Shown: in pieces, positions 25,865 to 35,158 of the stretch
Layout: each line of letters starts with the position of its first letter
Numbering within the stretch: position 1 is the first letter of the stretch
The notes under the pieces: generated by a model
Databases searched by the model: none
What the model was told of the DNA's origin: nothing
Seen by the model: the letters and a program-made list of their open reading frames with translations, nothing else
Source: Pseudomarimonas arenosa
GTDB lineage: Bacteria; Pseudomonadota; Gammaproteobacteria; Xanthomonadales; Xanthomonadaceae
NCBI RefSeq assembly: GCF_014841215.1
Contig: NZ_JACYTR010000013.1
Location: 48,792-112,791 of the forward strand
Reading direction: 5' to 3'
DNA: 64,000 nt
Position numbers and translations under genes: made by a program

Positions 25865-26859
25865 TGGTGACCGGAGGCGGAGGCTTCCTCGGGCAAGCCC
25901 TGTGCCGGGAATTGCGCGCGCGCAACTATCAGGTCAGCAGCATTGCCCGCTCGGAGTATGCGGCGCTGACTGAGCTTGGCGTTAAGCAGTACCGGGCCGA
26001 CCTGGCCGATTTTGCCGCACTTAGCGAAGCTCTGCGCGAGCACGATGCAGTGTTTCATGTCGCTGCCAAAGCGGGTGCCTGGGGCCGCTTCCAGGACTAT
26101 TTCGATGCCAATGTCGCCGGCACGCGCAATCTGATCGCCGCCTGCCGGATGAACAAGGTGCGCACCCTGGTTTACACCTCAACGCCCAGCGTGGCGCATC
26201 AGGGTCACGTGGCGGTCGAGGGGCTGAGCGCAGAACAGGCGCCACTGGCGCGGCGCTATCGGGCGGTGTACCCGGCTACCAAGGCAGTGGCCGAGGCCGC
26301 CGTGCTGGAGGCCAACGACGCCGAACTGGCCACCGTGGCGCTGCGCCCGCGGCTGATCTGGGGGCCCGGCGACAACCACCTGTTGCCGCGTCTGCTCGAG
26401 CGCGCCAAGGCCGACAAGCTGCGCTTCATCGGCGACGGCGGCAACCGCATCGACACCACCTATATCGACAATGCCGTGTCCGCCCATCTGGCCGCATTCG
26501 ATCATCTGCACGACCAGATCGACGCGCGCTGTGCCGGCAAGGCCTATTTCATCAGCAACGGCGAGCCGAAACCCATTGCCGACGTCATCAACAGCCTGCT
26601 ACGCGCGGCGGGCGGGCCGATGGTTACCAAGACCGTGCCGTTCCGCCCCGCCTACTGGCTGGGCCTGGCCTGCGAGCTGATCTGGCGCTGGTTGCCGCCG
26701 GACCGCGAGCCGCCGATGACCCGCTTCATCGCCGAACAGCTGGTGACGCCGCACTGGTATGACATCGGCCCGGCCCGGCACGACTTTGGCTACCAGCCCA
26801 AGGTGATGTTCATCGAGGGCATCAAACGCCTGCAGGAGTCGCTGCGCGGAAAGAGCTGA
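25855..26859 (+). CDS. oleD: OleD-type NADPH-dependent 2-alkyl-3-oxoalkanoate reductase
   Basis: OleD reduces the beta-keto acid from OleA to a beta-hydroxy acid, which OleC then lactonises. The 334-residue protein is an extended short-chain dehydrogenase: Rossmann motif TGGGGFLGQALC at the N-terminus, FHVAAKAGAWG, the catalytic YPATK (about residue 140), RPRLIWGPGDNHLLPRLLERAK. This pattern fits OleD and 3-beta-HSD-like epimerases. The ATG at 25855 follows AAGGGGACAGGA and lies inside the end of the DUF3293 gene. Confidence 0.9.
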   Translation: MRVMVTGGGGFLGQALCRELRARNYQVSSIARSEYAALTELGVKQYRADLADFAALSEALREHDAVFHVAAKAGAWGRFQDYFDANVAGTRNLIAACRMNKVRTLVYTSTPSVAHQGHVAVEGLSAEQAPLARRYRAVYPATKAVAEAAVLEANDAELATVALRPRLIWGPGDNHLLPRLLERAKADKLRFIGDGGNRIDTTYIDNAVSAHLAAFDHLHDQIDARCAGKAYFISNGEPKPIADVINSLLRAAGGPMVTKTVPFRPAYWLGLACELIWRWLPPDREPPMTRFIAEQLVTPHWYDIGPARHDFGYQPKVMFIEGIKRLQESLRGKS

Positions 26860-26868
26860 TCAATATCT

Positions 26869-26891
26869 GGCAATGATTTCGATCATTTGCC
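26869..26891 (+). terminator. UUCG-loop hairpin after oleD
   Basis: AATGAT (26872-26877), TTCG loop, ATCATT (26882-26887), extended by GGC/GCC with one bulged base. It starts 10 bases after the oleD stop. The UUCG tetraloop makes it stable, but there is no T-tract. Confidence 0.5.
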
Positions 26892-26979
26892 ACCCGATCG
26901 ACCCACGCCTGCAGAATCGCAACAGCACGTTTGGCTGCAATTCGAATCAAACTACGCAGAAGCTGCCAAATTTGGTCAT

Positions 26980-27014
26980 TTTCACCCTGATTTGACCGCT
27001 GAAAGGTGGTGAAA
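26980..27014. promoter_or_regulatory. Inverted repeat upstream of sigma factor gene
   Basis: TTTCACC (26980-26986) and GGTGAAA (27008-27014) are perfect 7-bp arms separated by 21 bases, 30 bases before the first possible sigma start. The spacing suits a regulator-binding or autoregulated promoter site. This is a weak inference. Confidence 0.3.
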
Positions 27015-27043
27015 TTCGCTTTCTCTGCACCTGGTCGCGCTCT

Positions 27044-27742
27044 ATGCTTGCTCCATCCAGTGCTGGATACCCCCACCCAATGGGATTCCGATCACCCACT
27101 GCCGGCATTGGTGGCCAGGCCAACTTGCGCCTGGTTGCCAGCAATCCCGAAGCGCAGAGCGCCGACGGGCGACGGGCGCACTACGCGATGCTGTTGCAGC
27201 GGGTACGCAGTGGCGACCGCATCGCCGAGTCGGAATTGGTGCTGGCCCTGTCGGAACCGCTGTCCGTGGTGCTGCGGCAGCGCGCCAAGGGCCGCGAAGG
27301 ACTGGAAGATCTGCATCAGGACGCCCTGATGGCGGTGCTGGCGGCGGCGCGCGAGGGCCGCATCGAGCACCCCGAGGCGCTGATCAGTTACGCCATCGAA
27401 ACCGCCAAACTGCTGGCGCTCAACGCCTGGCGCAAGCAGGAGCGGCAACGCACCGATGCCGACAGTGAGCAAATTGATCGGGTAGCCGAGCCGCAAGCCT
27501 CGGCCTGGGACACCTTGAGCCGCGAGCAACTGCGCGACAACGTCCGCGCCGTGCTGTCCTCGCTGCCCAATGCGCGCGACCGCGCTGTGCTGTATAGCTA
27601 CTACATCGAAGAACAGCCCAGTCGCACCGTGCAGGGTCAGCATGCGCTGGACAGCGTGCAGCTTGGTCGTGTGCTGCATCGAGCAAGACAACGATTCCTT
27701 GCCATGTGGAAGGCGTTGCGCCTGGATTCTCCGGAGGACTGA
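27044..27742 (+). CDS. ECF-like sigma factor with partner anti-sigma gene
   Basis: The protein (232 residues from ATG 27044; 220 from ATG 27080) has sigma region 2 around residues 45-130 (GREGLEDLHQDALMAVL at region 2.2, keeping acidic ED and QD) and region 4 near 155-215 (LSSLPNARDRAVLYSYYIEEQPS ... VLHRARQRFLAMW). Unlike the kinase-linked sigma factors in this window it keeps the acidic residues that contact core polymerase. It is followed two bases later by a gene for a one-helix membrane protein, the classical sigma/anti-sigma arrangement. Which start is used is not clear, since neither has a good ribosome-binding site. Confidence 0.85.
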   Translation: MLAPSSAGYPHPMGFRSPTAGIGGQANLRLVASNPEAQSADGRRAHYAMLLQRVRSGDRIAESELVLALSEPLSVVLRQRAKGREGLEDLHQDALMAVLAAAREGRIEHPEALISYAIETAKLLALNAWRKQERQRTDADSEQIDRVAEPQASAWDTLSREQLRDNVRAVLSSLPNARDRAVLYSYYIEEQPSRTVQGQHALDSVQLGRVLHRARQRFLAMWKALRLDSPED

Positions 27743-27744
27743 CC

Positions 27745-28377
27745 ATGTTCGCCTCACGCACCCCGCTCAGCCCGCAGGACAATGCCGCGATTCGCGCCTG
27801 GCGTCGCGGCGAAATGAACGAGTCCGAAGCCGAGGCCTTCGAAACCCGCTTGTTCCTCGAGCCCGAATTGCTGGAGGCGGCCAAGCTCGACCAGCAGATC
27901 GAACATGGCCTGCGTGCAGCCGGCAATGACCTGCTCAAGGTCAAGTCGCAGCCCAACCGGCTGATCCGGCAGGCACTGCCGCTGGCCCTGGCGGCCGGTC
28001 TCGGCGCACTGGCCGTTTTGCCCCTGAGCGCCTTGCTGCAGAAGGGCCCGGAAAGCCACGCCAATGTCGAATGGGTGAGCCTGGATGTGCGTCGCGGCAT
28101 CGCCGACCTGCCCCTGATCGCCCCACGCGCAGACACCGAACTGGTGGCGCTGGAGATCGGCGCACCGTCCGACGCGCCCCGCTTCGATGTCGAACTGCGC
28201 GACCGCCGCTCACAGGATCTGCTGCTGAGCTTCGAGGCCCTGACCGCCAGCGACGGCCTGATCAGCCTCGCCTTCGCCCGCGATGCCCTGACCAACGGCG
28301 AATACCGCGTGCGCGTGTTCGAGCAAGGCCGCCGCGATCAGGCCGGCCTTGAGCTGAGCTTTCGCTATCAGCCGTAG
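27745..28377 (+). CDS. Probable membrane anti-sigma factor
   Basis: The 210-residue product starts at ATG 27745 after a good CCGGAGG. Residues ~1-75 are cytoplasmic and helical, with RAWRRGEMNESEAEAFETRLF, typical of the zinc-free anti-sigma N-terminus. One membrane helix lies at about 80-100 (LPLALAAGLGALAVLPLSALL), and the last ~110 residues should be periplasmic. It is made directly after the sigma factor. Binding of that sigma factor is inferred from order and layout. Confidence 0.8.
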   Translation: MFASRTPLSPQDNAAIRAWRRGEMNESEAEAFETRLFLEPELLEAAKLDQQIEHGLRAAGNDLLKVKSQPNRLIRQALPLALAAGLGALAVLPLSALLQKGPESHANVEWVSLDVRRGIADLPLIAPRADTELVALEIGAPSDAPRFDVELRDRRSQDLLLSFEALTASDGLISLAFARDALTNGEYRVRVFEQGRRDQAGLELSFRYQP

Positions 28378-28918
28378 GGTGGATCTTGACCTGAGGTCTC
28401 CTCACTTTCTTGTCTAGTTCTTCGCTGCGCGAGCCTGGCTGCGTTGCTCGGCGCTGGACACGGGAGTTGGTGCGGATCACCGCCTTGGATCGCCTCAACA
28501 TCCGGTTCCGAGCCCAGCGCTCGGTGTAAAGGTCGAGCCAAACTCTCAAGCCGCCGATTCGACGCTCAACCGAAACTCAACCGAAAGTGGCGGTGCTCCG
28601 ACGTCCGATAACCCCGACTCGCTCCTTCCCGCGTTAACAGGCTGCTGAGACTCATTTCAGCAAGCTTGATTTTGCGCACCACGGACGGCGCGCGCGGGTA
28701 CCAAACACGTAAGTGTTTGATTCCCAGCAAACCGTTCGACAGGCTCACGGCAGGTGTGGCGCGGCTCTGCCGCGACCGGCTTGCCGTGAGCCTGCCGAAC
28801 GGCGGTCCCTGAGCTCGTCGAAGGGTTGCGCTGAAAACTTCCTGGATGGAGGTTCTTCAGCAGCCTGTTAAGGCTTACGCTGCCGCTTGGCAGACCGACC
28901 GACAACGAAGGAAAACCT
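28378..28918. other. Gene-free stretch with repeats
   Basis: No gene is visible in this 541-bp region. It contains a tandem 11-bp repeat CTCAACCGAAA (28565-28575 and 28576-28586) and the inverted-repeat-bounded element at 28634-28871. The promoter of the DUF4139 gene must lie inside or just after the element. Confidence 0.7.
28634..28871. repeat. MITE-like element with 15-bp terminal inverted repeats
   Basis: TTAACAGGCTGCTGA (28634-28648) and its exact complement (28857-28871) bound 238 bases. Inside are a 7-bp hairpin CAAACAC/GTGTTTG (28702-28719) and a larger one with 21-bp arms (28732-28752 and 28782-28802, one mismatch). It encodes no protein. A shortened relative lies at 21314-21425. 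Confidence 0.8.
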
Positions 28919-30406
28919 ATGCGCCTGACGCTCGCCGTACTGCTCGCCTCATTCGCCAGCGGCACCCACGCTGCCGATCCCGACTATTCCCTCACTGTGT
29001 ACTCCTCGGCCCAGCCCGGCGCCATCGACAGCGAGAACCTGGCCAACTACGGCAGCAACCTGCCGGGCTATGCCCTGGTCCGCGACAAGCGACGGATGAC
29101 GTTGTCGCGCGGCCGCAGCGAGCTGCGCTTTTCCGATGTGGCGGCGCGGATGGACCCGACCACGGTGGGCATCGCCTCATTAAGCGATCCTGGTGGCACC
29201 CGGGTGATCGAGCAGAACTACCAGTACGATCTGGTCAGCGGACAAAAGCTGCTGGAGCGCTTTCTCGATCAAACCATCAGTGTCGAGCAGGTGCGCGGCG
29301 ATGCACTGGAGACCATCAGCGGCAAGCTGTTATCGGCGCAGAACGGCCTGACCTTGCAAACTGGCGGCGGCGAGCTGGTGACCTTGAATAGCTGGAGCGG
29401 GATCCGCTTTCCCTCCCTGCCCGGCGGGCTGATCACCAAGCCGACGCTGGTCTGGCTGATCGACTCAGCCAAGGGCGGTCCGCAGGACGTGCGGGTGTCC
29501 TACCAGGCCAAGGGCATCACTTGGTGGGCCGACTACAATGGCGTGCTGGACGAATCTCAGGGTTGCCGGCTGCAACTCGGCGCCTGGGTGACCCTGGTCA
29601 ACCAAAGCGGCGGCAGCTTCGCCAACGCCCAGCTCAAGCTGGTGGCCGGCGAGGTCAACCGGGCACCGGCGGCGATGCCGCAACCGATGGGCGCAATGAT
29701 GAAGCGCACCATGGTCGCCGAGGCGATGGCCGATGAAGGCTTCAGCGAGCAAAGTCTGTTCGAGTATCACCTCTACACCCTGGGTCGGCGCACCGATCTG
29801 CCAGACAACTCAACCAAACAGCTGGAGTTGTTTCCGGCAGCCAATGGCGTCAGCTGCGAAAAGCAGCTGGTGTTCACTGCAGCGCCTCAGATGCGTGCCT
29901 ACTACGGCAGTCCGAACACCAACCAAGGCTATGCCGCCACTCAGGATGGCACGGTCGGGGTGTATCTGGAGTTCGACAATCGCAAGGAAAACGGCATGGG
30001 CATGCCGCTACCCGCCGGCCGAGTGCGGGTCAACCAACTCAACCCCAACGATGGCAGCCTGGAATTCATCGGCGAAGACCTGATCAAACACACACCACGC
30101 AACGAAACCCTTAACATCAAACTTGGTGAGGCTTTCGATGTAGTAGGCGAGCGCCGGCAGACCGATTTCCGAGTCGACGTCAAAGCCAAATGGATGGAAG
30201 AAAGCTTCGAAGTCAGCGTGCGCAATCGCAAGGAAGAGAGCGTCAAGCTGGTGGTGCGTGAATATCTCTACCGCTGGAGTGGCTGGCACATCACCACACA
30301 AAGCCACCCGCATCAGAAGAAAGATCAGCTTACCGCCGACTTCCCGCTAACGATTGCCGCCGATGGCGAGGCAAAGCTGCGCTATACCGTGCGCTATACC
30401 TGGTAG
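28919..30406 (+). CDS. Secreted DUF4139 domain protein
   Basis: The 495-residue protein has a cleavable signal (MRLTLAVLLASFASGTHA, then ADPDY). The rest fits the DUF4139 family: an N-terminal part with SGKLLSAQNGLTLQTGGGE, a middle VSYQAKGITWWADYNGVLDE with LGAWVTLVNQSGGSFANAQLKLVAGEVNR, and a beta-rich C-terminus (VREYLYRWSGWHI). The family has no established biochemical role; the protein should be periplasmic or on the surface. ATG at 28919 after GAAGGAAAAC. It stands alone, downstream of a MITE-like element. Confidence 0.85.
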   Translation: MRLTLAVLLASFASGTHAADPDYSLTVYSSAQPGAIDSENLANYGSNLPGYALVRDKRRMTLSRGRSELRFSDVAARMDPTTVGIASLSDPGGTRVIEQNYQYDLVSGQKLLERFLDQTISVEQVRGDALETISGKLLSAQNGLTLQTGGGELVTLNSWSGIRFPSLPGGLITKPTLVWLIDSAKGGPQDVRVSYQAKGITWWADYNGVLDESQGCRLQLGAWVTLVNQSGGSFANAQLKLVAGEVNRAPAAMPQPMGAMMKRTMVAEAMADEGFSEQSLFEYHLYTLGRRTDLPDNSTKQLELFPAANGVSCEKQLVFTAAPQMRAYYGSPNTNQGYAATQDGTVGVYLEFDNRKENGMGMPLPAGRVRVNQLNPNDGSLEFIGEDLIKHTPRNETLNIKLGEAFDVVGERRQTDFRVDVKAKWMEESFEVSVRNRKEESVKLVVREYLYRWSGWHITTQSHPHQKKDQLTADFPLTIAADGEAKLRYTVRYTW

Positions 30407-30494
30407 GCCCGATCTTGGTCAGCCGGCGCCGACCATAGCCCTCCTTCCCGCTCGGCAACCCAGCGGGAAAGGGCGGGTAGTTGGAGCGGCGTCA

Positions 30495-30890
30495 TTACAG
30501 TCCACTGCCACCACCCGGATCGCTGCCGCCACCCTCGCCATTGCCGAGCAACTCCAGAATGAGATCCAGCAACAGCTCGACTGCCGATGATTCTTCCTGT
30601 TCAGTCGCCTCGGAGCTGCTGTCCGCACTGTTTGCCTGTTCGCTGGCCGATAGCGGCGAAGAGGTAAGCAGACCACATGTCAGCACACAGCTGGCCAGCA
30701 AGCGTCCCCAGTGTCGTCCGTCGCAGCCCAGACGCTGTTTGGCCTTGGCCAGCGCTTGCGTGTCGAAAAACAGCGAACGCTCCTCGGCACTGCTCAAGGC
30801 ATTTGAGGTAGCTGGGCGACAAAGCGCACTGGACGCCTGACCACGAACGCCCACCATCATTCGCAACCACGACAGGAAATTGCCACGCAT
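30495..30890 (-). CDS. Small hypothetical protein downstream of the CHAT gene
   Basis: The 131-residue frame from ATG 30890 has a central hydrophobic stretch with a basic lead (RHWGRLLASCVLTCGLLTSS) ending in PLSASEQ, which looks like an export signal or membrane anchor that begins late in the frame. After it come a Ser/Glu-rich segment, a hydrophobic helix VELLLDLILELL and a glycine-rich end, GNGEGGGSDPGGGSGL. It lies 323 bases after the CHAT gene in the same direction. Real coding is moderately supported; the start could be later than 30890. The function is unknown. Confidence 0.5.
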   Translation of the reverse strand: MRGNFLSWLRMMVGVRGQASSALCRPATSNALSSAEERSLFFDTQALAKAKQRLGCDGRHWGRLLASCVLTCGLLTSSPLSASEQANSADSSSEATEQEESSAVELLLDLILELLGNGEGGGSDPGGGSGL

Positions 30891-31213
30891 GACCCGCTCT
30901 CCGGCACCGCAGACCATCTGCGGCTTCGATAACTAGGTGTCGCGGGCTGGCGAATTCTCTCAGCTGCACGACCGCGGGCAGAGCTGGTCTGGCTAACCAG
31001 CCACCGACCTGCGGCGCCCGCCGGCAGCGATAGTCGAACCGTCGCAACTGCGCCCGCTCGACTTCTTAACGCAATGTTCGATCAAAACACAAGGAGATTG
31101 AAAGACGACTCATTGCGCACAGCATGCCAACGGACTGCTGGCCAAGTCTGTGCCGCAGGCCCGGCGGCGAACCGTTCATGCCGGTCTTCCAACCGTTGAG
31201 CAGGAGTGAACAC
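30891..31213. other. Gap between CHAT gene and small downstream gene
   Basis: This 323-bp stretch has short open frames only (for example 31066-31296 minus, overlapping the CHAT end). No recognisable domain, RNA or strong hairpin was found. Confidence 0.5.
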
Positions 31214-34180
31214 TCAGGGTTGCGAAACTGGCTGCGAAATGGGTCCTCGTTGCAACCAGAACCAGCCAGCCCAATGGCTGGGATGACGAAACGCACGCTG
31301 CGCCCGTACCGCCTGCTGGGCTTTCAGAAGGGCCAGCTGCGGTTGATCTGCATGCGCTGACCAGGCCTGATGGAGAGCGGTTGAAAATACTCTGGACGCC
31401 CGATCATTGACCGCCCAGCGCGAGCCGACCACAACCTTTGCACCGGCACTACTGACCGCTCCGGCAAGACCACCCATCCCCATGCTGCCGCTGGCGCGAC
31501 TGTAGCCGGACTCGCAGGCGCTGAGAATCACCGCTTCGCTGGCCAGTGACAAGTGCTGCACTCTAACGCTGCTAAGAAAGCTGCTACCAGACCGATTACC
31601 TACACTCAGCCACAGCCCGGAGTCTTCCTCGACTCGTCGTGCTCCGCTGCCATGCGCTGCGACATGCAACAAGGTGTTGGGAGCCGCCAGCGCCTGGGTG
31701 ATGTTCGTCAGGCTGACCTGATCGCTACGAAGTTGGGGCAACTGCGGCCAGGCCTGCGCGACTTCATCGAGTTCTCTGTCGACCTGGGTCAGCACCGCCT
31801 GCTCAGCGACCGTCTGTGCGGCCGCAATCAGGCGCAACTGGTCGATCTGCAGTGGCGCCATGGCGTGCAGTGACTGCAATAAGACGATCGAGCGCTGGGC
31901 GGATTCGGATTCGAACAAGGCATATGGAATCGCCGCGCTCTGTGCATCCGCCAGGATCATCACACGTGTGGCATTGGCGGTGATATCTCGCCAGTGCAGC
32001 GCATCGGTCAACCATGCACTGAGCGGATCGATATCATCGACTGCAGCGTGTCCGGCGGCGAGCAGCTCAAGCAGATCAGAAATCGCGCGACGCAATTGGG
32101 CCGGATTCGACAGCGGCCGACTTTGCCATTCGGCATTACCAGTGCGCCAAAGCAGTACGCCGAGTTGTCGACCCAATACCGGGTAAACCAGTACGTCGCC
32201 GGGCGACAAGGCCACCAGACGCGAAGGCTGCGACTCAAACTCAGGTTCGGGCAACTGCTCAGCGTTTGCTATCCAGGCCAGATGACGATCATCGGTGTTG
32301 CTCAATGCGCCGCCCAACCAGGCACTGGCGACGGCGTCTTCCAGCGCATCAAGCGCGTCACCCTGGCGCTGTGAGGGCGGCTGCAACGATAGTTGCCGCA
32401 GCCGTTCCAGTTGCTCTACCAGGGCCAACTCCGCCTCCGGCCCGGACTGACTGCGACGATAGCGCCATAGGTTGATTTCCTGCACGCTGCGGATCAATGC
32501 ATGTCGCAGGCCGGGGCTGCGCAGTTGCCCGATGCTCGCCTCGACCTGTCGTAACAACGTGTTCAGCACCTGCGAGAATTGCGCAGCCGGAGCAAGCAGC
32601 CAGTCCCCTGCACAGCACAGCAGCGCCTCGGCGGCATCGAGGGCACTGACCCAGCGCCCCAGGCGCATATCCTCGCGCAGTGCCTGCAGCAGTCGCTCTT
32701 GAACATCCTGTTTCGCTCCGAGTCTTACCGACAGCCGCAGTAACCTCCCCTGCTGTGGCGGAGTCAAGGCCTGTGCCGCCGCCAACGCAAGCTGTTCCGC
32801 CGCCTGTTCGGTGCGGCCCAGTGCATGCAGAATCTCGCTGCGATCGAGCGCCCAGTTTCCAGCAAAATCGTCGACGCTGACGTATTGCTGGTCGCCGAAA
32901 CGATCGATCACGGCAAGCGCCTCCTCATGCCGCTCCAGGCGATACAGCGCATGCGCCTGGGACAGCAGATTGGTGCGCAGGCGGCTCTGCGCCGAGCTCA
33001 AGGTCAGGCTGCGTTCGGCGCGCTCATACCAGGTCAGGGCTCGAGCATCATCACCGGCCAGGCTGTAGGCGTTTCCGACCAGGCTTTGCACGTGGCCGAC
33101 TTCGGCACGGGCGTCGATGGCCTGAAACAAAGCCTCGGCACGCGCCAGATGACTCAGCGCAGCCTCGAAGTCACCACGCCACTTGGCGGCCGCCGAGCGC
33201 AGTGTCCACAGGCGGGCAATCCGATCGCGATCACCGCTGGGCTCGATCAGCGCCGCGGCCTGCTGCAAAGTCTCTCGCGCCTCCTGAAAGCGACCAAATC
33301 GGCTCAGTGCGGTGAACCGATTGAGCAAGGCATTGCCCTGTTCAATCGGCATCTTTGCAGCAGCAAAGCGCTCGGCCGCCTCGGTCAGACAATCGATCGA
33401 TCCGGGGTCGGCATTCAGACGACGCAGGATGCATACATCATGTAGCGCCCAACTGGCGGCAATTCGGTAGCCATGCTGATCGAGCTGGGCGGCGGCCTGC
33501 TGCATCAAGGACTGGGCGCTGCCATCGCCCTGGCTCATGCGGTTCTGCGCCTGACTGAACAAGGCGATGGCTTTGCCGCCGGAGGTATAGCGCGGATCGG
33601 CCAGTAAGCGCTGAGCGATCCGATCAGCCAGCGCCATGAAGCCCGCACCGCGGGCGACCGAGAGTAACTGCAGATCGATCCATTGCTCGATCCGAGGATC
33701 GCTGGTCTGTGCGCGCAGCATCCAGAGCCGCCAACTGAAATCGCGCGCCAGCTCAGTGCTGCCCTGTTCTCGATACTGTGCACTTTGCACCGCCAACGCC
33801 TGCAGTGCCTGACCCAGAGCCCATTCATCGCCGCCCGGCTGGCCGGCACAACCAAGCTCAACCTCGATGTTCTGTCCCGGTTCTGCGCCTTCCACCTGCA
33901 GAACGAACTCCGGCTGCTCACTGGCGGCAATCCATACCGGCTCCCGTGCGCTGTACAGCATCGAGCTATCACTGCGCCCGGCCGCCGTGATCGGCTGCAG
34001 ATCAACATCACGCTCGCAGAGAAAGGCAATCCGACCGGCATCTGGCAGTGCCGGCAGCCTCAGCACACCGCTTTCAGTCACCTGCAGAGTAGTGGTTTGC
34101 CGCTCACAGGCATGCGAGGGCATGCCGCCGACCAGCAGCAATACGCTGCACGCGACGCCCCAGGCGACGGTATGCTTCAC
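31214..34180 (-). CDS. Exported TPR-CHAT protein (caspase-like peptidase)
   Basis: From the GTG at 34180 the protein has 988 residues and a clear signal peptide (hydrophobic AWGVACSVLLLVGG, cleavage after SHA). Residues ~60-120 form a small beta-rich domain, followed by about 500 residues of TPR repeats (for example SLVGNAYSLAGDDARALTWYERAERSL). The C-terminal ~300 residues are a CHAT domain, the clan CD peptidase fold related to caspases. The catalytic pair is visible: H843 in LLHVAAHGSG and C889 in ILSACESG. CHAT proteins with TPRs act as regulated peptidases in some systems (Craspase Csx29, gasdermin-linked defence), but those are cytoplasmic. Here export points to an envelope role. A frame extension to 34285 lacks support. 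Confidence 0.88.
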   Translation of the reverse strand: MKHTVAWGVACSVLLLVGGMPSHACERQTTTLQVTESGVLRLPALPDAGRIAFLCERDVDLQPITAAGRSDSSMLYSAREPVWIAASEQPEFVLQVEGAEPGQNIEVELGCAGQPGGDEWALGQALQALAVQSAQYREQGSTELARDFSWRLWMLRAQTSDPRIEQWIDLQLLSVARGAGFMALADRIAQRLLADPRYTSGGKAIALFSQAQNRMSQGDGSAQSLMQQAAAQLDQHGYRIAASWALHDVCILRRLNADPGSIDCLTEAAERFAAAKMPIEQGNALLNRFTALSRFGRFQEARETLQQAAALIEPSGDRDRIARLWTLRSAAAKWRGDFEAALSHLARAEALFQAIDARAEVGHVQSLVGNAYSLAGDDARALTWYERAERSLTLSSAQSRLRTNLLSQAHALYRLERHEEALAVIDRFGDQQYVSVDDFAGNWALDRSEILHALGRTEQAAEQLALAAAQALTPPQQGRLLRLSVRLGAKQDVQERLLQALREDMRLGRWVSALDAAEALLCCAGDWLLAPAAQFSQVLNTLLRQVEASIGQLRSPGLRHALIRSVQEINLWRYRRSQSGPEAELALVEQLERLRQLSLQPPSQRQGDALDALEDAVASAWLGGALSNTDDRHLAWIANAEQLPEPEFESQPSRLVALSPGDVLVYPVLGRQLGVLLWRTGNAEWQSRPLSNPAQLRRAISDLLELLAAGHAAVDDIDPLSAWLTDALHWRDITANATRVMILADAQSAAIPYALFESESAQRSIVLLQSLHAMAPLQIDQLRLIAAAQTVAEQAVLTQVDRELDEVAQAWPQLPQLRSDQVSLTNITQALAAPNTLLHVAAHGSGARRVEEDSGLWLSVGNRSGSSFLSSVRVQHLSLASEAVILSACESGYSRASGSMGMGGLAGAVSSAGAKVVVGSRWAVNDRASRVFSTALHQAWSAHADQPQLALLKAQQAVRAQRAFRHPSHWAGWFWLQRGPISQPVSQP

Positions 34181-34248
34181 TGACTCGGACCGGTGTCTTT
34201 CAATACGGCACGGCGAAATGAGTCTGGCGGGGTTCTGGTCTACTGAAC

Positions 34249-35061
34249 ATGCGCATCCACCGAAGCTCGAATGACCGAACAGCATGGTGGCTGATCATTG
34301 CGGTGATTGCCAGTGCGGGAAGGCCCAATCCGGCGCAGGCCGACGACTGCCGAGCCTTCAGTGCGGCCAAAGTCACACCCGTGATTGAGCTGTACACCTC
34401 GGAGGGCTGCAACAGCTGTCCGGCGGCAGAACGCTGGCTGGCATCGCAGCTGAAGGACGATTCGCTGATCGCCCTGGCCTTCCACGTCGACTATTGGGAC
34501 TACCTCGGCTGGCATGATCGATTTGCCTCCCCCAGGTTCAGTCGCCGTCAGCACGACCGTGTGCAACAGGCCGGCGGCCGGGTCAGCTACACGCCACAGC
34601 TGATGATCGGCACGCGTACACAGGTGAACTGGCGTTCGTCCGCCGAGCTGCAGTCAGCGCTGCAAGCAGCCGCGGTACCTGCGCAGCTGCATCTGGAGCT
34701 GCGGCTGCAACCGACGCCCGGGTCGCTGCAGGTCGAAGTGCTGGCTCAGCCGATCGCCCCCCGCGACTGGCCAGACCTGGACATGCTCCTGTGGGTCGCG
34801 GTGCTCGAAGATGATCTGACCTCCTCGGTGCGGGCCGGCGAAAACCGCGGTCAGCAACTCCACCACCAGCGCGTGGTAAGACAGTGGCTTGGCCCCCAGC
34901 GACTCCACGCGACACGGCCGCAGCTGCACAGCGCGATCGAGTGGCAGGCCGACTGGCAACGGTCGGCGACGCGCATAGCGGCGATCGTTCAGGCAGCGCA
35001 GGACGGACGCGTGCTGGCCGCGGTCGAACAGCACTTGGCTAAGTGCTTGGCTTGGCAGTGA
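34249..35061 (+). CDS. Exported DUF1223 thioredoxin-like protein
   Basis: The 270-residue protein has an N-terminal signal (WWLIIAVIASAG ... AQA) and then the DUF1223 hallmark VIELYTSEGCNSCPAAERWLASQL, where CNSC occupies the place of a thioredoxin CxxC. HVDYWDYLGWHDRFASP and YTPQLMIGT are also family features. It is likely periplasmic with a redox-related fold; no reaction is established. It is divergent from the CHAT gene with only a 68-bp gap. Confidence 0.85.
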   Translation: MRIHRSSNDRTAWWLIIAVIASAGRPNPAQADDCRAFSAAKVTPVIELYTSEGCNSCPAAERWLASQLKDDSLIALAFHVDYWDYLGWHDRFASPRFSRRQHDRVQQAGGRVSYTPQLMIGTRTQVNWRSSAELQSALQAAAVPAQLHLELRLQPTPGSLQVEVLAQPIAPRDWPDLDMLLWVAVLEDDLTSSVRAGENRGQQLHHQRVVRQWLGPQRLHATRPQLHSAIEWQADWQRSATRIAAIVQAAQDGRVLAAVEQHLAKCLAWQ

Positions 35062-35158
35062 AGAAAGGGTGCAGGGAGCACCGGGCTTGGCTACACTCGT
35101 GCCGTTTGATCGGCCAGGCCCCTGGCCCGTTTCGAGCCCATTGATTGGAGAACAGTGA

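Noticed and set aside
31066..31296. 76-residue open frame on the minus strand at the end of the CHAT gene
   Set aside because: It overlaps the CHAT C-terminus in another frame, lacks a ribosome-binding site and resembles no domain.
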